Assembly (NCBI GenBank): GCA_964388575.1
Contig: CAYMAZ010000004.1
Coordinates: forward strand, 1 to 64,000
DNA: 64,000 nucleotides
Reading direction: 5' to 3'
DNA from: CAYMAZ01 sp964388575
GTDB lineage: Bacteria; Bacteroidota; Bacteroidia; Bacteroidales; DTU049
Positions 37,756 to 47,137 of this stretch are shown here, one piece after another. Below the pieces are notes generated by a model that was given only the letters and a program-made list of their open reading frames with translations, did no database searches and was not told the origin of the DNA. Each line of letters begins with the position of its first letter. The first letter of the stretch is position 1. A program made the translations under genes and the position numbers.

Positions 37756-38268
37756 TTAATTGAGTGAATGCCGTCTCTGATATTTACGATAAATGTATTC
37801 CATATTTGCTTTTGCATCATACATCATAGCTGATTCCTCTGTCAGAACCCATTCATCATTTGGTATCTCCGGAAAAAAGGTATCAGCATCAAACGTTTTT
37901 TGAAAAACAGTCAGAAGAATCGTTTGTGCATATTGCATGAAGGTGTTGTATACCATTCCGCCACCAATGATAAAGTTTTCCCTTTCATTATCCATTTTCT
38001 CAATGGCTTCCTGAATGTTTGTTGTAAAATCAACATCTGGATGGTCAAATTGCTTTTCAGGGGCAAGCACGATATGATGTCTTCCGGGAAGAGGTTTTCT
38101 TGGCAGCGATATCCAGGTATTCAGACCCATCACAACTGTGTGTCCTGTTGTTATCTCTTTAAAGCGCTTCAGGTCTGAAGAAAGATGACAAAGCAGGTCG
38201 TTGTTTTTGCCAATTCCCATGGCCAGGTCAACAGCAACAATGATTGTGATCGGTGGAAGTTCAGGCAT
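37756..38268 (-). CDS. folA: Dihydrofolate reductase
   Basis: A 170-residue enzyme reducing dihydrofolate with NADPH. TIIVAVDLAMGIGKNNDLLCHLSSDLKRFKEIT holds the substrate loop with the catalytic acidic residue, followed by VVMGLNTWISLPRKPLPGRHHIVL and the FIIGGGMVYNTFM dinucleotide-binding motif. Length is normal. It lies 11 bases after the ATG-distal T9SS cargo gene on the same strand, probably readthrough rather than a functional link. Confidence 0.95.
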   Translation of the reverse strand: MPELPPITIIVAVDLAMGIGKNNDLLCHLSSDLKRFKEITTGHTVVMGLNTWISLPRKPLPGRHHIVLAPEKQFDHPDVDFTTNIQEAIEKMDNERENFIIGGGMVYNTFMQYAQTILLTVFQKTFDADTFFPEIPNDEWVLTEESAMMYDAKANMEYIYRKYQRRHSLN

Positions 38269-38279
38269 GAGTAATAAAT

Positions 38280-40793
38280 TTAATTATGGAGGACAATTCT
38301 TTGAACATACTGTTTTCTGTCAGTGAGTACTTTAATAAAATAGATTCCACTGACGTATGATTGTAAATCAATTTGCATCTGAGGTGCGACAGCTGACTGT
38401 TGCAAAATCAGTTTTCCTGTAATATCATAAATTATAACTGTAACAGGGTTTTGAATTTCTACCAGATTAACATTTAGAATACCGTCAGATGGATTGGGAT
38501 AAACAATAATGTTGGTGAAAAGGGTATATTCGTCAACGGCTTGTGTTACAGGAATAATTGTTTCCCATATGCCGCGCCCGTAAGTTCCTGCTCTGAGTTT
38601 GTTATTGGTATAGTTGATTTCAAGATCTGAAATAATTGCATTGGGAAGTCCGTTGATAAAAGGAATCCAGTCATTCATGGTTGTGTCTTTGTAGAATACA
38701 GCATTTTCTGTGCCCACAAATAATGCATCGTGACTGTCTTTCTGATGAACAATAGATCGTATCCCTGTTCCCGATAAACTACCTGTAACATTCTGGTGGG
38801 TTTGATAACCATCTTCAGAAAAAAATATTCTGTCACCGCCTGTGCCTGAAACTGCAATCCAAAGTTTTTCAGGGTCGGAGTAAGAAAGTGCTATTCCGGC
38901 GATTTTACCGCTTAGTCCGTTGTATTTTGATGTCCATGTTTGTCCGTTATCTTTTGAAACATAGATGTATGCATTTCGGCTGGCATAAATGTAATCAGGA
39001 TTAACAGGTGATACTTTAAGATTATGGAGAGGGTCGTTTCCAAGAGATCCGTTGGTCATATTGATCCATGAGTATCCAGTATTATTTGATTTATAGATGT
39101 CCGAATACCCAGCGTAAATGATGTTGCTGTTTGTGGGATGCATGTCATAGGGCGTAACCCAGTCTCCATCTGTGTCTTCAGGTTGAATGAAATCGATAGT
39201 ATATCCGTTATCAGTTGTTCTCATAAGCCCCCCAAACTGGTAAGAACAGTAAAATGTATTGACATCTGTACGATGGGTCATAGGTTGCATTCCGTCGGCA
39301 CCGAAAATATGAGTCCATGTTCCGTCTTGTAAGCGGTTAGAGCCATTATCCTGTGTGCCGCATACAATAAAATCAGGATCGGCTGGAGATGATGCCAGCC
39401 GGTAAATTTGACTGATTCCCAGCCCTTCTGAAATATCTGTCCAGTTTGTTCCAGAATCATCTGAATAAAAAACTCCGCCGTCACTTCCACAATACAGCCT
39501 GTTTCCATAAAATCCAAGATAATGAATGTCGGCATGGGTGTAAAATGAAGGATCATCGTATACCCAGTGAGAAATAATATCAAATGAGTTACCACCGTTT
39601 GTGCTTTTCCATATATTGATCCCTCCAATATAGATTTCATCCTCATCAAGAGGAGAAGCTGCAATGGCAAGATCATACCAGCCCTGACCTGAGTTGTCGC
39701 TGGCATCCATGCTGTATCCGAGATAATTCGGCGTGTCTGACATCAGTACAAATGATCCTCCAGAATTGACTGACCTGTATGTGCCACCATAAGATGATGC
39801 ATAATTTGAGGCAAGGACATATACATAATCATCATTTGCAGGAGTAACTGCAATTTCTATTCTGCTGGTGTCGGAGGGTAATGATGTGTTTTTTGTAAAA
39901 GTGATTCCGCCATCCACTGACTGAACAAAAGCTTTTCCGCCACCGTAAAGGATAGTGGTGTCTGCTGGATGATAAACGAGATCTGTAACCTTTGTCTGGG
40001 AATAAATTTGTGTCCATGTCTGACCTCCATCATTACTCCGGTGGATGCCGTTGTTTGCAGCTGCAAACATGGTTTTGCTATTTTGTGGATTGAAAATGAT
40101 TTTATTGATACTATTCCAGGATGTTGTATTCATCCCTGACGGATCCCATGTATTACCTCCATTAGTTGATTTGTAAATACCTGTTGATTTTGTATCCCCG
40201 GCATCCCTGTCGCCTGTGCCTATAAACAAGATGTTACTGCTGTCGGGATGTATTGCAATCGCAGAAACGCCTAGATGAGGCATCTGATCAAAATTTGTAT
40301 TCCAGTTTTGACCTCCGTTTACTGATTTCCAGATTCCCCCTGATGGAGCTGCAACATATACGATCTGAGGATTGAATGGATCAACTGTAACGGTATTGAT
40401 TCTGCCATTTCCCGGATTGTATCCGTTTGCTCCGTTGACCCATGACGTCAGTCCAAGAGGTGTCCAGTTTGAAACATCTGTTTTTTCAAGTTGGTTCTTG
40501 TTGAGTTCATAGTTCAGAATAATTGTATGATAACTGTTCAAGTATTGATCCGGAGCAGGAAATTGGCCATCGGGATAAGTTCGGAATGAATTGATATACT
40601 GCCATCTTTTAAATGGCATAAAACCATTGCCTTTCTGATATTCTCTGTCACCCCACCATTGATCAAATGCTGCTGTGATGTCAAAATAAGTGGCTTCTTT
40701 TTCAGCTTTGTTAAGATAGGGAGGGCTCATCCAGGCTTGTGAAAAAACCTGAATGTGTGTAATAAGCAGAAAAACAATTAAAAGGTACTTCAT
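38280..40793 (-). CDS. Large T9SS-sorted VPS10/BNR-type propeller protein
   Basis: An 837-residue secreted protein. Signal peptide 1-19 (VFSQ end). Residues about 110-740 form sialidase/VPS10-like propellers with repeated W-K-S-x-x-G-G-x-x-W and S-D-G-G-x-x-W Asp-box motifs, beginning with GRINTVTVDPFNPQIVYVAAPSGGIWKS. Such domains occur in xyloglucanase-like GH74 enzymes and in non-enzymatic binding proteins; I see no reliable catalytic pair. The T9SS type A tail (about 755-837) has VYPNPSDG and VSGIYFIKVL. A leftward -7 box lies at 40810-40817. Confidence 0.88.
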   Translation of the reverse strand: MKYLLIVFLLITHIQVFSQAWMSPPYLNKAEKEATYFDITAAFDQWWGDREYQKGNGFMPFKRWQYINSFRTYPDGQFPAPDQYLNSYHTIILNYELNKNQLEKTDVSNWTPLGLTSWVNGANGYNPGNGRINTVTVDPFNPQIVYVAAPSGGIWKSVNGGQNWNTNFDQMPHLGVSAIAIHPDSSNILFIGTGDRDAGDTKSTGIYKSTNGGNTWDPSGMNTTSWNSINKIIFNPQNSKTMFAAANNGIHRSNDGGQTWTQIYSQTKVTDLVYHPADTTILYGGGKAFVQSVDGGITFTKNTSLPSDTSRIEIAVTPANDDYVYVLASNYASSYGGTYRSVNSGGSFVLMSDTPNYLGYSMDASDNSGQGWYDLAIAASPLDEDEIYIGGINIWKSTNGGNSFDIISHWVYDDPSFYTHADIHYLGFYGNRLYCGSDGGVFYSDDSGTNWTDISEGLGISQIYRLASSPADPDFIVCGTQDNGSNRLQDGTWTHIFGADGMQPMTHRTDVNTFYCSYQFGGLMRTTDNGYTIDFIQPEDTDGDWVTPYDMHPTNSNIIYAGYSDIYKSNNTGYSWINMTNGSLGNDPLHNLKVSPVNPDYIYASRNAYIYVSKDNGQTWTSKYNGLSGKIAGIALSYSDPEKLWIAVSGTGGDRIFFSEDGYQTHQNVTGSLSGTGIRSIVHQKDSHDALFVGTENAVFYKDTTMNDWIPFINGLPNAIISDLEINYTNNKLRAGTYGRGIWETIIPVTQAVDEYTLFTNIIVYPNPSDGILNVNLVEIQNPVTVIIYDITGKLILQQSAVAPQMQIDLQSYVSGIYFIKVLTDRKQYVQRIVLHN

Positions 40794-40809
40794 GAAAATG
40801 ATTTTTTTT

Positions 40810-40817
40810 CAAAATTA
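40810..40817 (-). promoter_or_regulatory. -7 box of the T9SS propeller gene
   Basis: Minus-strand TAATTTTG, 17 bases before the ATG at 40793. No clear -33 element. Confidence 0.4.
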
Positions 40818-40977
40818 CAAAAAAAATGAATTTGTCAGCCTTTCCTGGAGCTGTTATGAATTCAGGTCTTCGTCTGTTTAAAAAAAAATTAAGTTGTGAG
40901 GAATATTTTTAACAATTTCACGTATGAATTATACTGTTAATTCAACAGTTATGTTTATTTTATCAGCAAAATGTTTG

Positions 40978-40985
40978 TATTTTTG
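40978..40985 (+). promoter_or_regulatory. -7 box of the coiled-coil / ATP-grasp unit
   Basis: TATTTTTG, ending 28 bases before the ATG at 41014. No clear -33 element. Confidence 0.4.
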
Positions 40986-41013
40986 TGAAAAATGTAAAAT
41001 ATATGTCTGAACA

Positions 41014-42075
41014 ATGAATAAGATTTTAAGCGTCTTTGTTTTGCTGATATCTTTTGGTCTGAATGCTCAACCATCATCGGATTATGAATATTTGTTGAAT
41101 GAGCGTAATAATTTGTTTAATTCCCTTGGGAATAATGAGTTTTCAGATACATTGTCTCCGCTCAGGATGCTTGAGTTATGGCAGGAAGTCATTCATAAAG
41201 ACAATCAACTGCTTGACCTAATTCCTCAACTTCAGATGAGGTCTGATTCTTTGCAAAATGTTCTTGAAAATAATGAAGTTTCATTTCAACAGAAACTGGA
41301 AAAGCTCGAAAAGGAAAACAAAATGTTGTTTTATGGAGGACTGGCTCTGTGTGCTTTGTTGTTGATTTTCCTTATCATTATGATCGTTCAGGCGTTTTCC
41401 AGAAGGCGATTGAGAGCAAGAGTAAACACACTCTTTCATGCACAAAAGGATCGAGATCATTATAAATCAGAACTTGAAAACAGCCTCGAAAACATAAAGG
41501 ATCTTACAGCTCAAAAAACAGATTTGGAAAACCATATACTCAAATTAAAAATTGAGCATAATGAAATTAAAGAGCAATTTCAGTCAAAAACAGAAGGGTT
41601 GGATCAGGTATTGCAAAATACTATTGCTGAACTGAGAAATAAAGAATCAGAATATGAACTCATTCATAGCAAAAATGAAACAGAGATTCTTGCACTGCAA
41701 AAAGATATCGAAAAGCACATCCTGAATGACAAAACTGAAGCACTGAATAAATCTATGCAGGAAGTTAATACATTATTGACTCAGCTTGAGAAGGAACGAA
41801 ATGAATCAGATGAGAAACTGCTTGCAAAAGACCAATTGGCAGATAGCCTGAGAAAGGAAATTCATGAACTCAAAACTCAGCTGGAAGAAAAGGAAAGGGA
41901 TCATCAACACACGCGTTTTACTGAGGTTTCAGATATAATTGAAGAAAATTCTCGCTTGAAATCAGTGATAGATGATCTTAACGGTGTGATTGAAGAATAC
42001 AGAATGATTCTGGAACAGGAACTGGAATTTAGAAAGGATATGGAAAATTTACTCAGAGATTTCAATAAGAAGTAA
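41014..42075 (+). CDS. Single-pass membrane coiled-coil protein
   Basis: 353 residues, not recognised as a named family. Signal-like segment 1-19 (LNAQ end); a short periplasmic part (20-105); a transmembrane helix at about 108-130; then a long cytoplasmic coiled coil (about 135-345) rich in Glu, Lys, Leu and Asn heptads. It is first in a two-gene unit with the cyanophycin-synthetase-like protein 20 bases downstream, whose own N-terminus also has a predicted coiled-coil stretch. I infer that it may anchor the partner at the membrane. Such coils give misleading similarity scores, so function is left open. Confidence 0.75.
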   Translation: MNKILSVFVLLISFGLNAQPSSDYEYLLNERNNLFNSLGNNEFSDTLSPLRMLELWQEVIHKDNQLLDLIPQLQMRSDSLQNVLENNEVSFQQKLEKLEKENKMLFYGGLALCALLLIFLIIMIVQAFSRRRLRARVNTLFHAQKDRDHYKSELENSLENIKDLTAQKTDLENHILKLKIEHNEIKEQFQSKTEGLDQVLQNTIAELRNKESEYELIHSKNETEILALQKDIEKHILNDKTEALNKSMQEVNTLLTQLEKERNESDEKLLAKDQLADSLRKEIHELKTQLEEKERDHQHTRFTEVSDIIEENSRLKSVIDDLNGVIEEYRMILEQELEFRKDMENLLRDFNKK

Positions 42076-42095
42076 AAACAAATAACATTATTTAT

Positions 42096-44165
42096 ATGAA
42101 CGAAGACAATTACACAAATCCTGAAAATGATCAAGATGGGAATGATGATTTCAATGAAGATCATCAGTCATCAGAAGAACTTGAACATGCCCGGAAACTT
42201 ATAGAAGACATGAAGGCAAAGTTTGAACAGGAAAATTTAAAACTTTCAGAAATGAAGAATGAGTTATATCGTCAGAAAGATTTTAAAGTCAGCAAATTTG
42301 CTGTTTTTGAAGGACCAAGTTTTTACATGGACAGAAAAGCATTTGTTTTTAATGTTTTCATTGCCCCTTCAGGAGATTCAGTTGAATTTTTCAGAAATGA
42401 AATTGCCAAGGTATTTTCTGAATTTGCGCACAATACTAAAAAATATGTTGTCGATTTGTTTGCAGATGTTTTGATATACCTCCTGAAAATGGATATCAAC
42501 CTTTACATCAACAAATATGAGATTTCATATGATGAAGATGAATATGTGATTGCAATTGAATATCTTGATAAAAATGTTGCTGAAGATTGTGTATATCTGG
42601 TGAGTGATTGGTTCTATGCACTTTCTAATAATGAAACATTTGACGTAGTAGGAGAATGGCAAAAGATTCAGGCTGATTTTGACAAGACTTTTTATGGTGG
42701 TCCAACACTCTATTCATTGATTGAAGGTGGATTGAAACGCGATATTCCAGTGTTTTATCTGTTTGAGGAAAATCAGTTTCAGTGGGGGTATGGCAGAAAA
42801 CAGCTTAGAGGTCGTTCAACTACTTTTAACACTGATGGCATAAAAGATACTGAATTTACAATGTTTAAGGATATGGTCGGTGACTTTCTCGATATGTGTG
42901 GTTTCCCGACTCCAAAAACAATCAATACATTTGATATTGAATCAGCCGTTGAGGCAGCCTCCGTCATAGGATTTCCCTGTGTTGTGAAACCTGTTGCAGG
43001 ACATAAAGGACAGGGTGTCACGACAGGTATAGTTGATGAACAGGGAGTGAGGGATGCATTCAACAATATATTAAAGATTTATGAAGAAAATGATATCCAG
43101 TTTGACGGCGCACTGGTTCAAACACAAATTTTCGGGACTGATCACAGACTCCTTTCAGTAGATGGTAAGTTTGCAGCTGCGTTGGAAAGGGTTCCTGCTT
43201 TTGTTGAAGGTGACGGGGTTCATAATATTGAACAGTTGATCGAAATTGAAAATTCAAAAATCATTCGGCTTGATAATGCAAGGTCTCCACTTTGTAAGAT
43301 AAAAATTGACGAAGATTTGATGGATTATCTGAGCAGACAGGAACTAGATCTTCAAAAAGTTCCACAAACCGGAGAACAAATTGTTTTGAGACGTGTTGCC
43401 AATATTAGTGCAGGAGGAGTTTCATATAACGTGAGTGATAAAATTCATCCCGATAACATTCGCATGGTTGAAGATATTGCAGGATATCTGAATGTTAAAT
43501 GCCTCGGAATTGATGTTCTTGCAAAAGATATTTCTGAGTCATGGAAGGAAGGAAATTTTGGAATCATTGAGATTAATGCCGGACCTGGTGTATTTATGCA
43601 TCTCGCTCCTGCTTATGGTGGATCTGTTGATATCCCTGAAAAAATTCTCCGTTCACACTTTAAATCCGATCTGAATTCCCGAATACCTATCATCACTGCG
43701 AACAAAATTTCAGCAAATCTTGCAGCCAGGTTAAATGAAAGAATTCATCAACTGCAACCTGATGTGTTTTTTGCCTGTCTCCTAAATGAGGGAGTATTCT
43801 TCAATGGTCGGTTTTTTCATAAAAACCAGAGTCATCTGCAGAATGAGAAAATGATCCTCCGCCATCCTAAAACTGATATTGCCTTGTTTGTTCACGATAA
43901 GGACAATATCTACGATTTTGGATTACTTCATCAGGGGACAGATATGGTCATTCTTGACAATCCTGCGTTTGCCGAAGAAACTGTTTTGATTAAACAACTT
44001 TATAAGGATTGCCCTTTAATTGAAATTCTTGAAAATAAAATCGAGTTACTCGTAAATGACAGTGTTCTGCAGTCTCATCAATTTGAAAATGAGTTGCAGA
44101 AGGATGATCTTATTTTGAATTTAATGGATCCGTTTTTGACTGAACTCATCAATAAATACAACTAG
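42096..44165 (+). CDS. Cyanophycin synthetase-like ATP-grasp protein with shortened Mur-ligase part
   Basis: 689 residues, cytosolic. After an acidic/coiled N-terminus (1-62) comes a CphA-like N domain (about 65-200). GPTLYSLIEGGLKRDIP and WGYGRKQLRGRSTTFNT (about 202-246) are the CphA linker motifs. The ATP-grasp domain (about 247-520) has VVKPV with Lys298, the glycine loop HKGQGV at 303-308, and EINAGPGVFMHL with Glu492 and Asn494. In CphA a Mur ligase follows RIPII with GTNGKTTT; here RIPII (529-533) leads to TANKISANLA, and only about 160 residues remain, so the second ligase has no P-loop. Possibly a one-step amino acid or peptide ligase. CphA normally has about 870 residues. Confidence 0.82.
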   Translation: MNEDNYTNPENDQDGNDDFNEDHQSSEELEHARKLIEDMKAKFEQENLKLSEMKNELYRQKDFKVSKFAVFEGPSFYMDRKAFVFNVFIAPSGDSVEFFRNEIAKVFSEFAHNTKKYVVDLFADVLIYLLKMDINLYINKYEISYDEDEYVIAIEYLDKNVAEDCVYLVSDWFYALSNNETFDVVGEWQKIQADFDKTFYGGPTLYSLIEGGLKRDIPVFYLFEENQFQWGYGRKQLRGRSTTFNTDGIKDTEFTMFKDMVGDFLDMCGFPTPKTINTFDIESAVEAASVIGFPCVVKPVAGHKGQGVTTGIVDEQGVRDAFNNILKIYEENDIQFDGALVQTQIFGTDHRLLSVDGKFAAALERVPAFVEGDGVHNIEQLIEIENSKIIRLDNARSPLCKIKIDEDLMDYLSRQELDLQKVPQTGEQIVLRRVANISAGGVSYNVSDKIHPDNIRMVEDIAGYLNVKCLGIDVLAKDISESWKEGNFGIIEINAGPGVFMHLAPAYGGSVDIPEKILRSHFKSDLNSRIPIITANKISANLAARLNERIHQLQPDVFFACLLNEGVFFNGRFFHKNQSHLQNEKMILRHPKTDIALFVHDKDNIYDFGLLHQGTDMVILDNPAFAEETVLIKQLYKDCPLIEILENKIELLVNDSVLQSHQFENELQKDDLILNLMDPFLTELINKYN

Positions 44166-44171
44166 GCTTTT

Positions 44172-44206
44172 AAAAAAAAGGCAGGTGATGTACCCGCCTT
44201 TTTTTT
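44172..44206. terminator. Bidirectional rho-independent terminator
   Basis: An A-run, a hairpin GGCAGGT/ACCCGCC (44180-44197, one mismatch, loop GATGT at 44187-44191), and a T-run. Stops the ATP-grasp gene rightward and the lipoprotein gene leftward. Confidence 0.88.
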
Positions 44207-44223
44207 ATGAATTATGTGAAAGG

Positions 44224-45066
44224 TTATTGCATGACAATGGTGTATGTCTGTCCCATGTACGTAATGGTTGCGATATTGTCGCAGTTTCCGTTGCCATAAT
44301 CAACAAAAATTTCATCCTGATATCCGTCTATGGTGTATTTCAATTCTCCGGCAACAATGTATCCGCAATTTGTTTTCAAATGCAATGGCACCAAAATGAC
44401 GATGCTGTACGAGTCGCCGGGAGCAGTTGAGCCCTGCTGGGTTCCTGAAACCAGGTATTCATCATCCCATGGATTGAATAATGTTGGTTCACCGGCTATC
44501 CACTCACTGGTGAGATTGCTGTTCCATTGAATCACTCCATAAGGAGTTGTAACTGTACCGTCTGTAACAACTGTGTATGTAATATTTTGATTGGCATTCA
44601 ACCCGTTGTTGGTGGTAATCTGAATTCCTTCAACCAGAATGTCGTCAACATAGAAACTGTCAGGAACAACTGTGATGACTGTTCCGTGCTGCCTGTACCA
44701 GCCCGTTGTTTCAATATTGATTTTTCCTTCTCTCATCACTCCGTCATCGCCAAGACAGCCTGCACCATAATCAATTTCAATTGTTTTTGGAAATGTGTTC
44801 CAGTCATAGGGAGAAATGGTAATGGTTGCACAATTGCTGTTCATCAGGTTCAATCCTTTCCCGTTTTCTGTATCACTCTGTGCCTGAAATACTCCTGCCT
44901 GAACCTGATTGTTCAGATCTGAAAATGCCTTTTCTGCAATGGCATTATCTTTAACTATTTCAGTTGGTTTAGCTGGTTTTTTAAACCCTTCTTTCATACA
45001 GCTGTGGTTGAAGATGGCTGTGATGATTGCAAACATGATGACTGAGATTTTAATTGTTGTTTTCAT
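44224..45066 (-). CDS. Hypothetical lipoprotein
   Basis: 280 residues. Lipoprotein signal peptide with the lipidated Cys near residue 23 (FNHSC). The mature protein is rich in Thr, Asn, Gly and Tyr strands: TISPYDWNTFPKTIEIDYGAGC, then two further pairs of strands and a last segment ATITYMGQTYTIVM. Four Cys residues could form disulfides. The pattern of repeated beta sheets fits a secreted lipoprotein family common in Bacteroidetes; no function is known to me. ATG 45066 chosen over 45072 (both plausible). Confidence 0.7.
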   Translation of the reverse strand: MKTTIKISVIMFAIITAIFNHSCMKEGFKKPAKPTEIVKDNAIAEKAFSDLNNQVQAGVFQAQSDTENGKGLNLMNSNCATITISPYDWNTFPKTIEIDYGAGCLGDDGVMREGKINIETTGWYRQHGTVITVVPDSFYVDDILVEGIQITTNNGLNANQNITYTVVTDGTVTTPYGVIQWNSNLTSEWIAGEPTLFNPWDDEYLVSGTQQGSTAPGDSYSIVILVPLHLKTNCGYIVAGELKYTIDGYQDEIFVDYGNGNCDNIATITYMGQTYTIVMQ

Positions 45067-45253
45067 AATCATAAAGTTTTTAATGGTTAATTTTTTTGTT
45101 TCCTATCTGTTTTACACATCATTTTAGTTTTACCCTGACGAGAATTATTATTTTTTTTTATCACAATCTACTTCATTCATCAGTCATGGAGTTATGAGAG
45201 TAAATGATTTACAGTACACGTATTGAAAAGACCAATATTCAACAGATAATTTC

Positions 45254-45261
45254 TAAATTTG
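45254..45261 (+). promoter_or_regulatory. -7 box within the longest frame of the next gene
   Basis: TAAATTTG. It lies inside the longest possible frame (open from 45204), which supports a start further downstream (45291 or 45339). The nearest TTG is 28 bases upstream, so the promoter is only tentative. Confidence 0.35.
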
Positions 45262-45338
45262 TTCGAAATTATCAACTTGTTCTCGTGAGAATGAACCAAT
45301 TTATTGAAGAAAGAATATTTAACCGGCTGATAAAAGAA

Positions 45339-46010
45339 ATGATCCAGGGTTTAAAAATTATCTTAATACTTAGTTTTGCCATGATGTGTGAAAATGTATC
45401 CGGACAATGTAAAGATTACAGAAGTCATGAAATCGGAATAAATTTGTTACAAATACCTGCAACAACAATCGACTTGTCATATGAGACATCAGGAAGACCA
45501 AGTTTCAGTTGGCTTATAAACACCGGGTATACGATCAATTATGAAAATTCTTATGATTTGATTGGATTTTTCTTAACACCACATTATAAATGTGGAAATG
45601 ATGGATATTCTATACAAGAACAATCAGGTGGGTTTCTGAAAACTGGAATAAAGTTTAATTTCAGAAATACATATGAAAAAAGCAATTACTTCTATCTGGG
45701 TTTGTTTATGACAAATTCAATGAGCTATGAACAAGCAAGATTTCAAGATATGGAAGATCCTGACAATCAAATCGAAACACTTAATCATAATGTTTTTATT
45801 ATTGGATTTACTGCTGTAAAAGGGTATCATTTTCTGATTTCTGATATATTGACATCAGATTTTGGGATTCATTTTTCTGTTCCTTCGAAGAACTATGAGG
45901 ATTTATATGGCTATTGCAATTATATTCCAGGGATGGGTTACATGGAAACATGTGGAAACGAACTGGTTTTTCCTATGCTTGTATTAAATTTTAAGTATAA
46001 ACTACAATGA
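45339..46010 (+). CDS. Hypothetical secreted protein, possible small outer membrane barrel
   Basis: 223 residues from ATG 45339. Signal peptide about 1-21 (VSGQ end), then alternating amphipathic strands with aromatic ends (IDLSYETS, FSWLINTGYTINYE, GGFLKTGIKFNF, YFYLGLFMTNS, HFLISDILTSDFGIHFSV and LVLNFKYKL at the C-terminus). This is what an eight- to ten-stranded outer membrane barrel looks like. The frame is open from 45204, but the extra N-terminus is not a signal peptide. The stop overlaps the next start by 4 bases (ATGA). Confidence 0.65.
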   Translation: MIQGLKIILILSFAMMCENVSGQCKDYRSHEIGINLLQIPATTIDLSYETSGRPSFSWLINTGYTINYENSYDLIGFFLTPHYKCGNDGYSIQEQSGGFLKTGIKFNFRNTYEKSNYFYLGLFMTNSMSYEQARFQDMEDPDNQIETLNHNVFIIGFTAVKGYHFLISDILTSDFGIHFSVPSKNYEDLYGYCNYIPGMGYMETCGNELVFPMLVLNFKYKLQ

Positions 46011-46957
46011 TAAAACAGCATTCCATTGGTAATTTTATTATTAACAATGCAAATACAGTTGCAGAATACATTTCGGATGTTGTTGAAACAACTGGGAATT
46101 TCGTTACTGAAGCTTTTTATTTCGTTGTCAGGGATATTCCTGTTTTAAGTCATATTCTAAACTGGCTGGGTTCGGTTATATCGGGTTTTACAGATTTTGT
46201 CGCAGTTGTAATCAAAAGTCTGTTCGGACTGGTAGGCGGGGGAACAGGTCACATTCTAAATGTGATCATTGATATCCTTACTTTTAAAGGAACTCAAATA
46301 CTCAAAGGATTGGGTAATATTTTATCATCTGTAATGGGTACAGTGTTTTTGATTTTTTTATCCGTGATGTCATTCGTTCAACAGATAATACCCTGGGTTC
46401 AGGCCAAAGAGCGAAGGATGACAGATGATGAAATAAAAGATATGAAAAGAATCTTTGGAGGATCATTGGCATTTTATAACATAAGAATAGTAGAAGGAAA
46501 AAGAGCAGGGTTTTTCTCATTCTCAGATCGTGAGTTAGTCGTTGGAAATACGATTTTTATGAAAAATCATAATCCGATGCATGAACCTGAAAGATTGACT
46601 CACGAACTTGTTCATGTGTGGCAATACCATAAATTTGGTGCCCGTTACACTTTTGATGCTTTATATGCACAACTTATTCATTATGATGCTTATAACTGGA
46701 AGCAGGAAATCCTTAATGGTCACAGCAGATGGTCTGAATTCAACATTGAAGCTCAGGCAAGTTTTATTCAGGACGTCTATTTGAAAGGAAAATTGGATGT
46801 AATATCCGGTGTTAAGCACCATAAAGGGGAATTCTTCAATTCCGTTGAAAAAAAGAATAACAGCTTTATTGATCATGATTATACAATTTTGGCCAATGAA
46901 GCCTGGGAGAAATTAAAAGGCTCACATTCTCATAGAGTTTCATTTATGATCTGTTAA
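46007..46957 (+). CDS. Zincin-like protein with HELVH motif and hydrophobic N-terminal half
   Basis: 316 residues. The first 135 are Gly/Ile/Val/Phe-rich with several hydrophobic or amphipathic helices (about 55-85, 95-130) and no signal peptide. The second half has LTHELVHVWQYHKFG (about 201-215), a HExxH zinc motif like that of DUF4157-type proteins, and a possible third ligand in FNIEAQA about 40 residues later, giving gluzincin spacing. It is translationally coupled to the preceding secreted protein gene. A membrane-active peptidase or an inactive zinc fold are both possible. I do not know a named family for the complete protein. Confidence 0.65.
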   Translation: MIKQHSIGNFIINNANTVAEYISDVVETTGNFVTEAFYFVVRDIPVLSHILNWLGSVISGFTDFVAVVIKSLFGLVGGGTGHILNVIIDILTFKGTQILKGLGNILSSVMGTVFLIFLSVMSFVQQIIPWVQAKERRMTDDEIKDMKRIFGGSLAFYNIRIVEGKRAGFFSFSDRELVVGNTIFMKNHNPMHEPERLTHELVHVWQYHKFGARYTFDALYAQLIHYDAYNWKQEILNGHSRWSEFNIEAQASFIQDVYLKGKLDVISGVKHHKGEFFNSVEKKNNSFIDHDYTILANEAWEKLKGSHSHRVSFMIC

Positions 46958-47137
46958 AATTAGAACGGGTAAACTAAACTCATTTGGGAAAGCATAATTC
47001 TTAATTAAGTTGAAAAATTTATTTATCTTCAATCACAATATTAGGTTATTACAACGTCACATGATCATCCTGTAACGTAATTTCCTCATCTTTCCGTCAA
47101 ACCGTCATATCTCCAAATCTTGTCAATATCAACATTT

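Noticed and set aside
44185..44922. Rightward open frames opposite the lipoprotein gene at 44224-45066
   Set aside because: They are antisense shadows; the leftward frame has a lipoprotein signal and ends at a shared terminator.
46958..47137. Odd CGTCA/CCGTCA words between the zincin and UpxY genes
   Set aside because: Looks like degenerate intergenic sequence; no exact repeat unit, hairpin or open frame could be supported.
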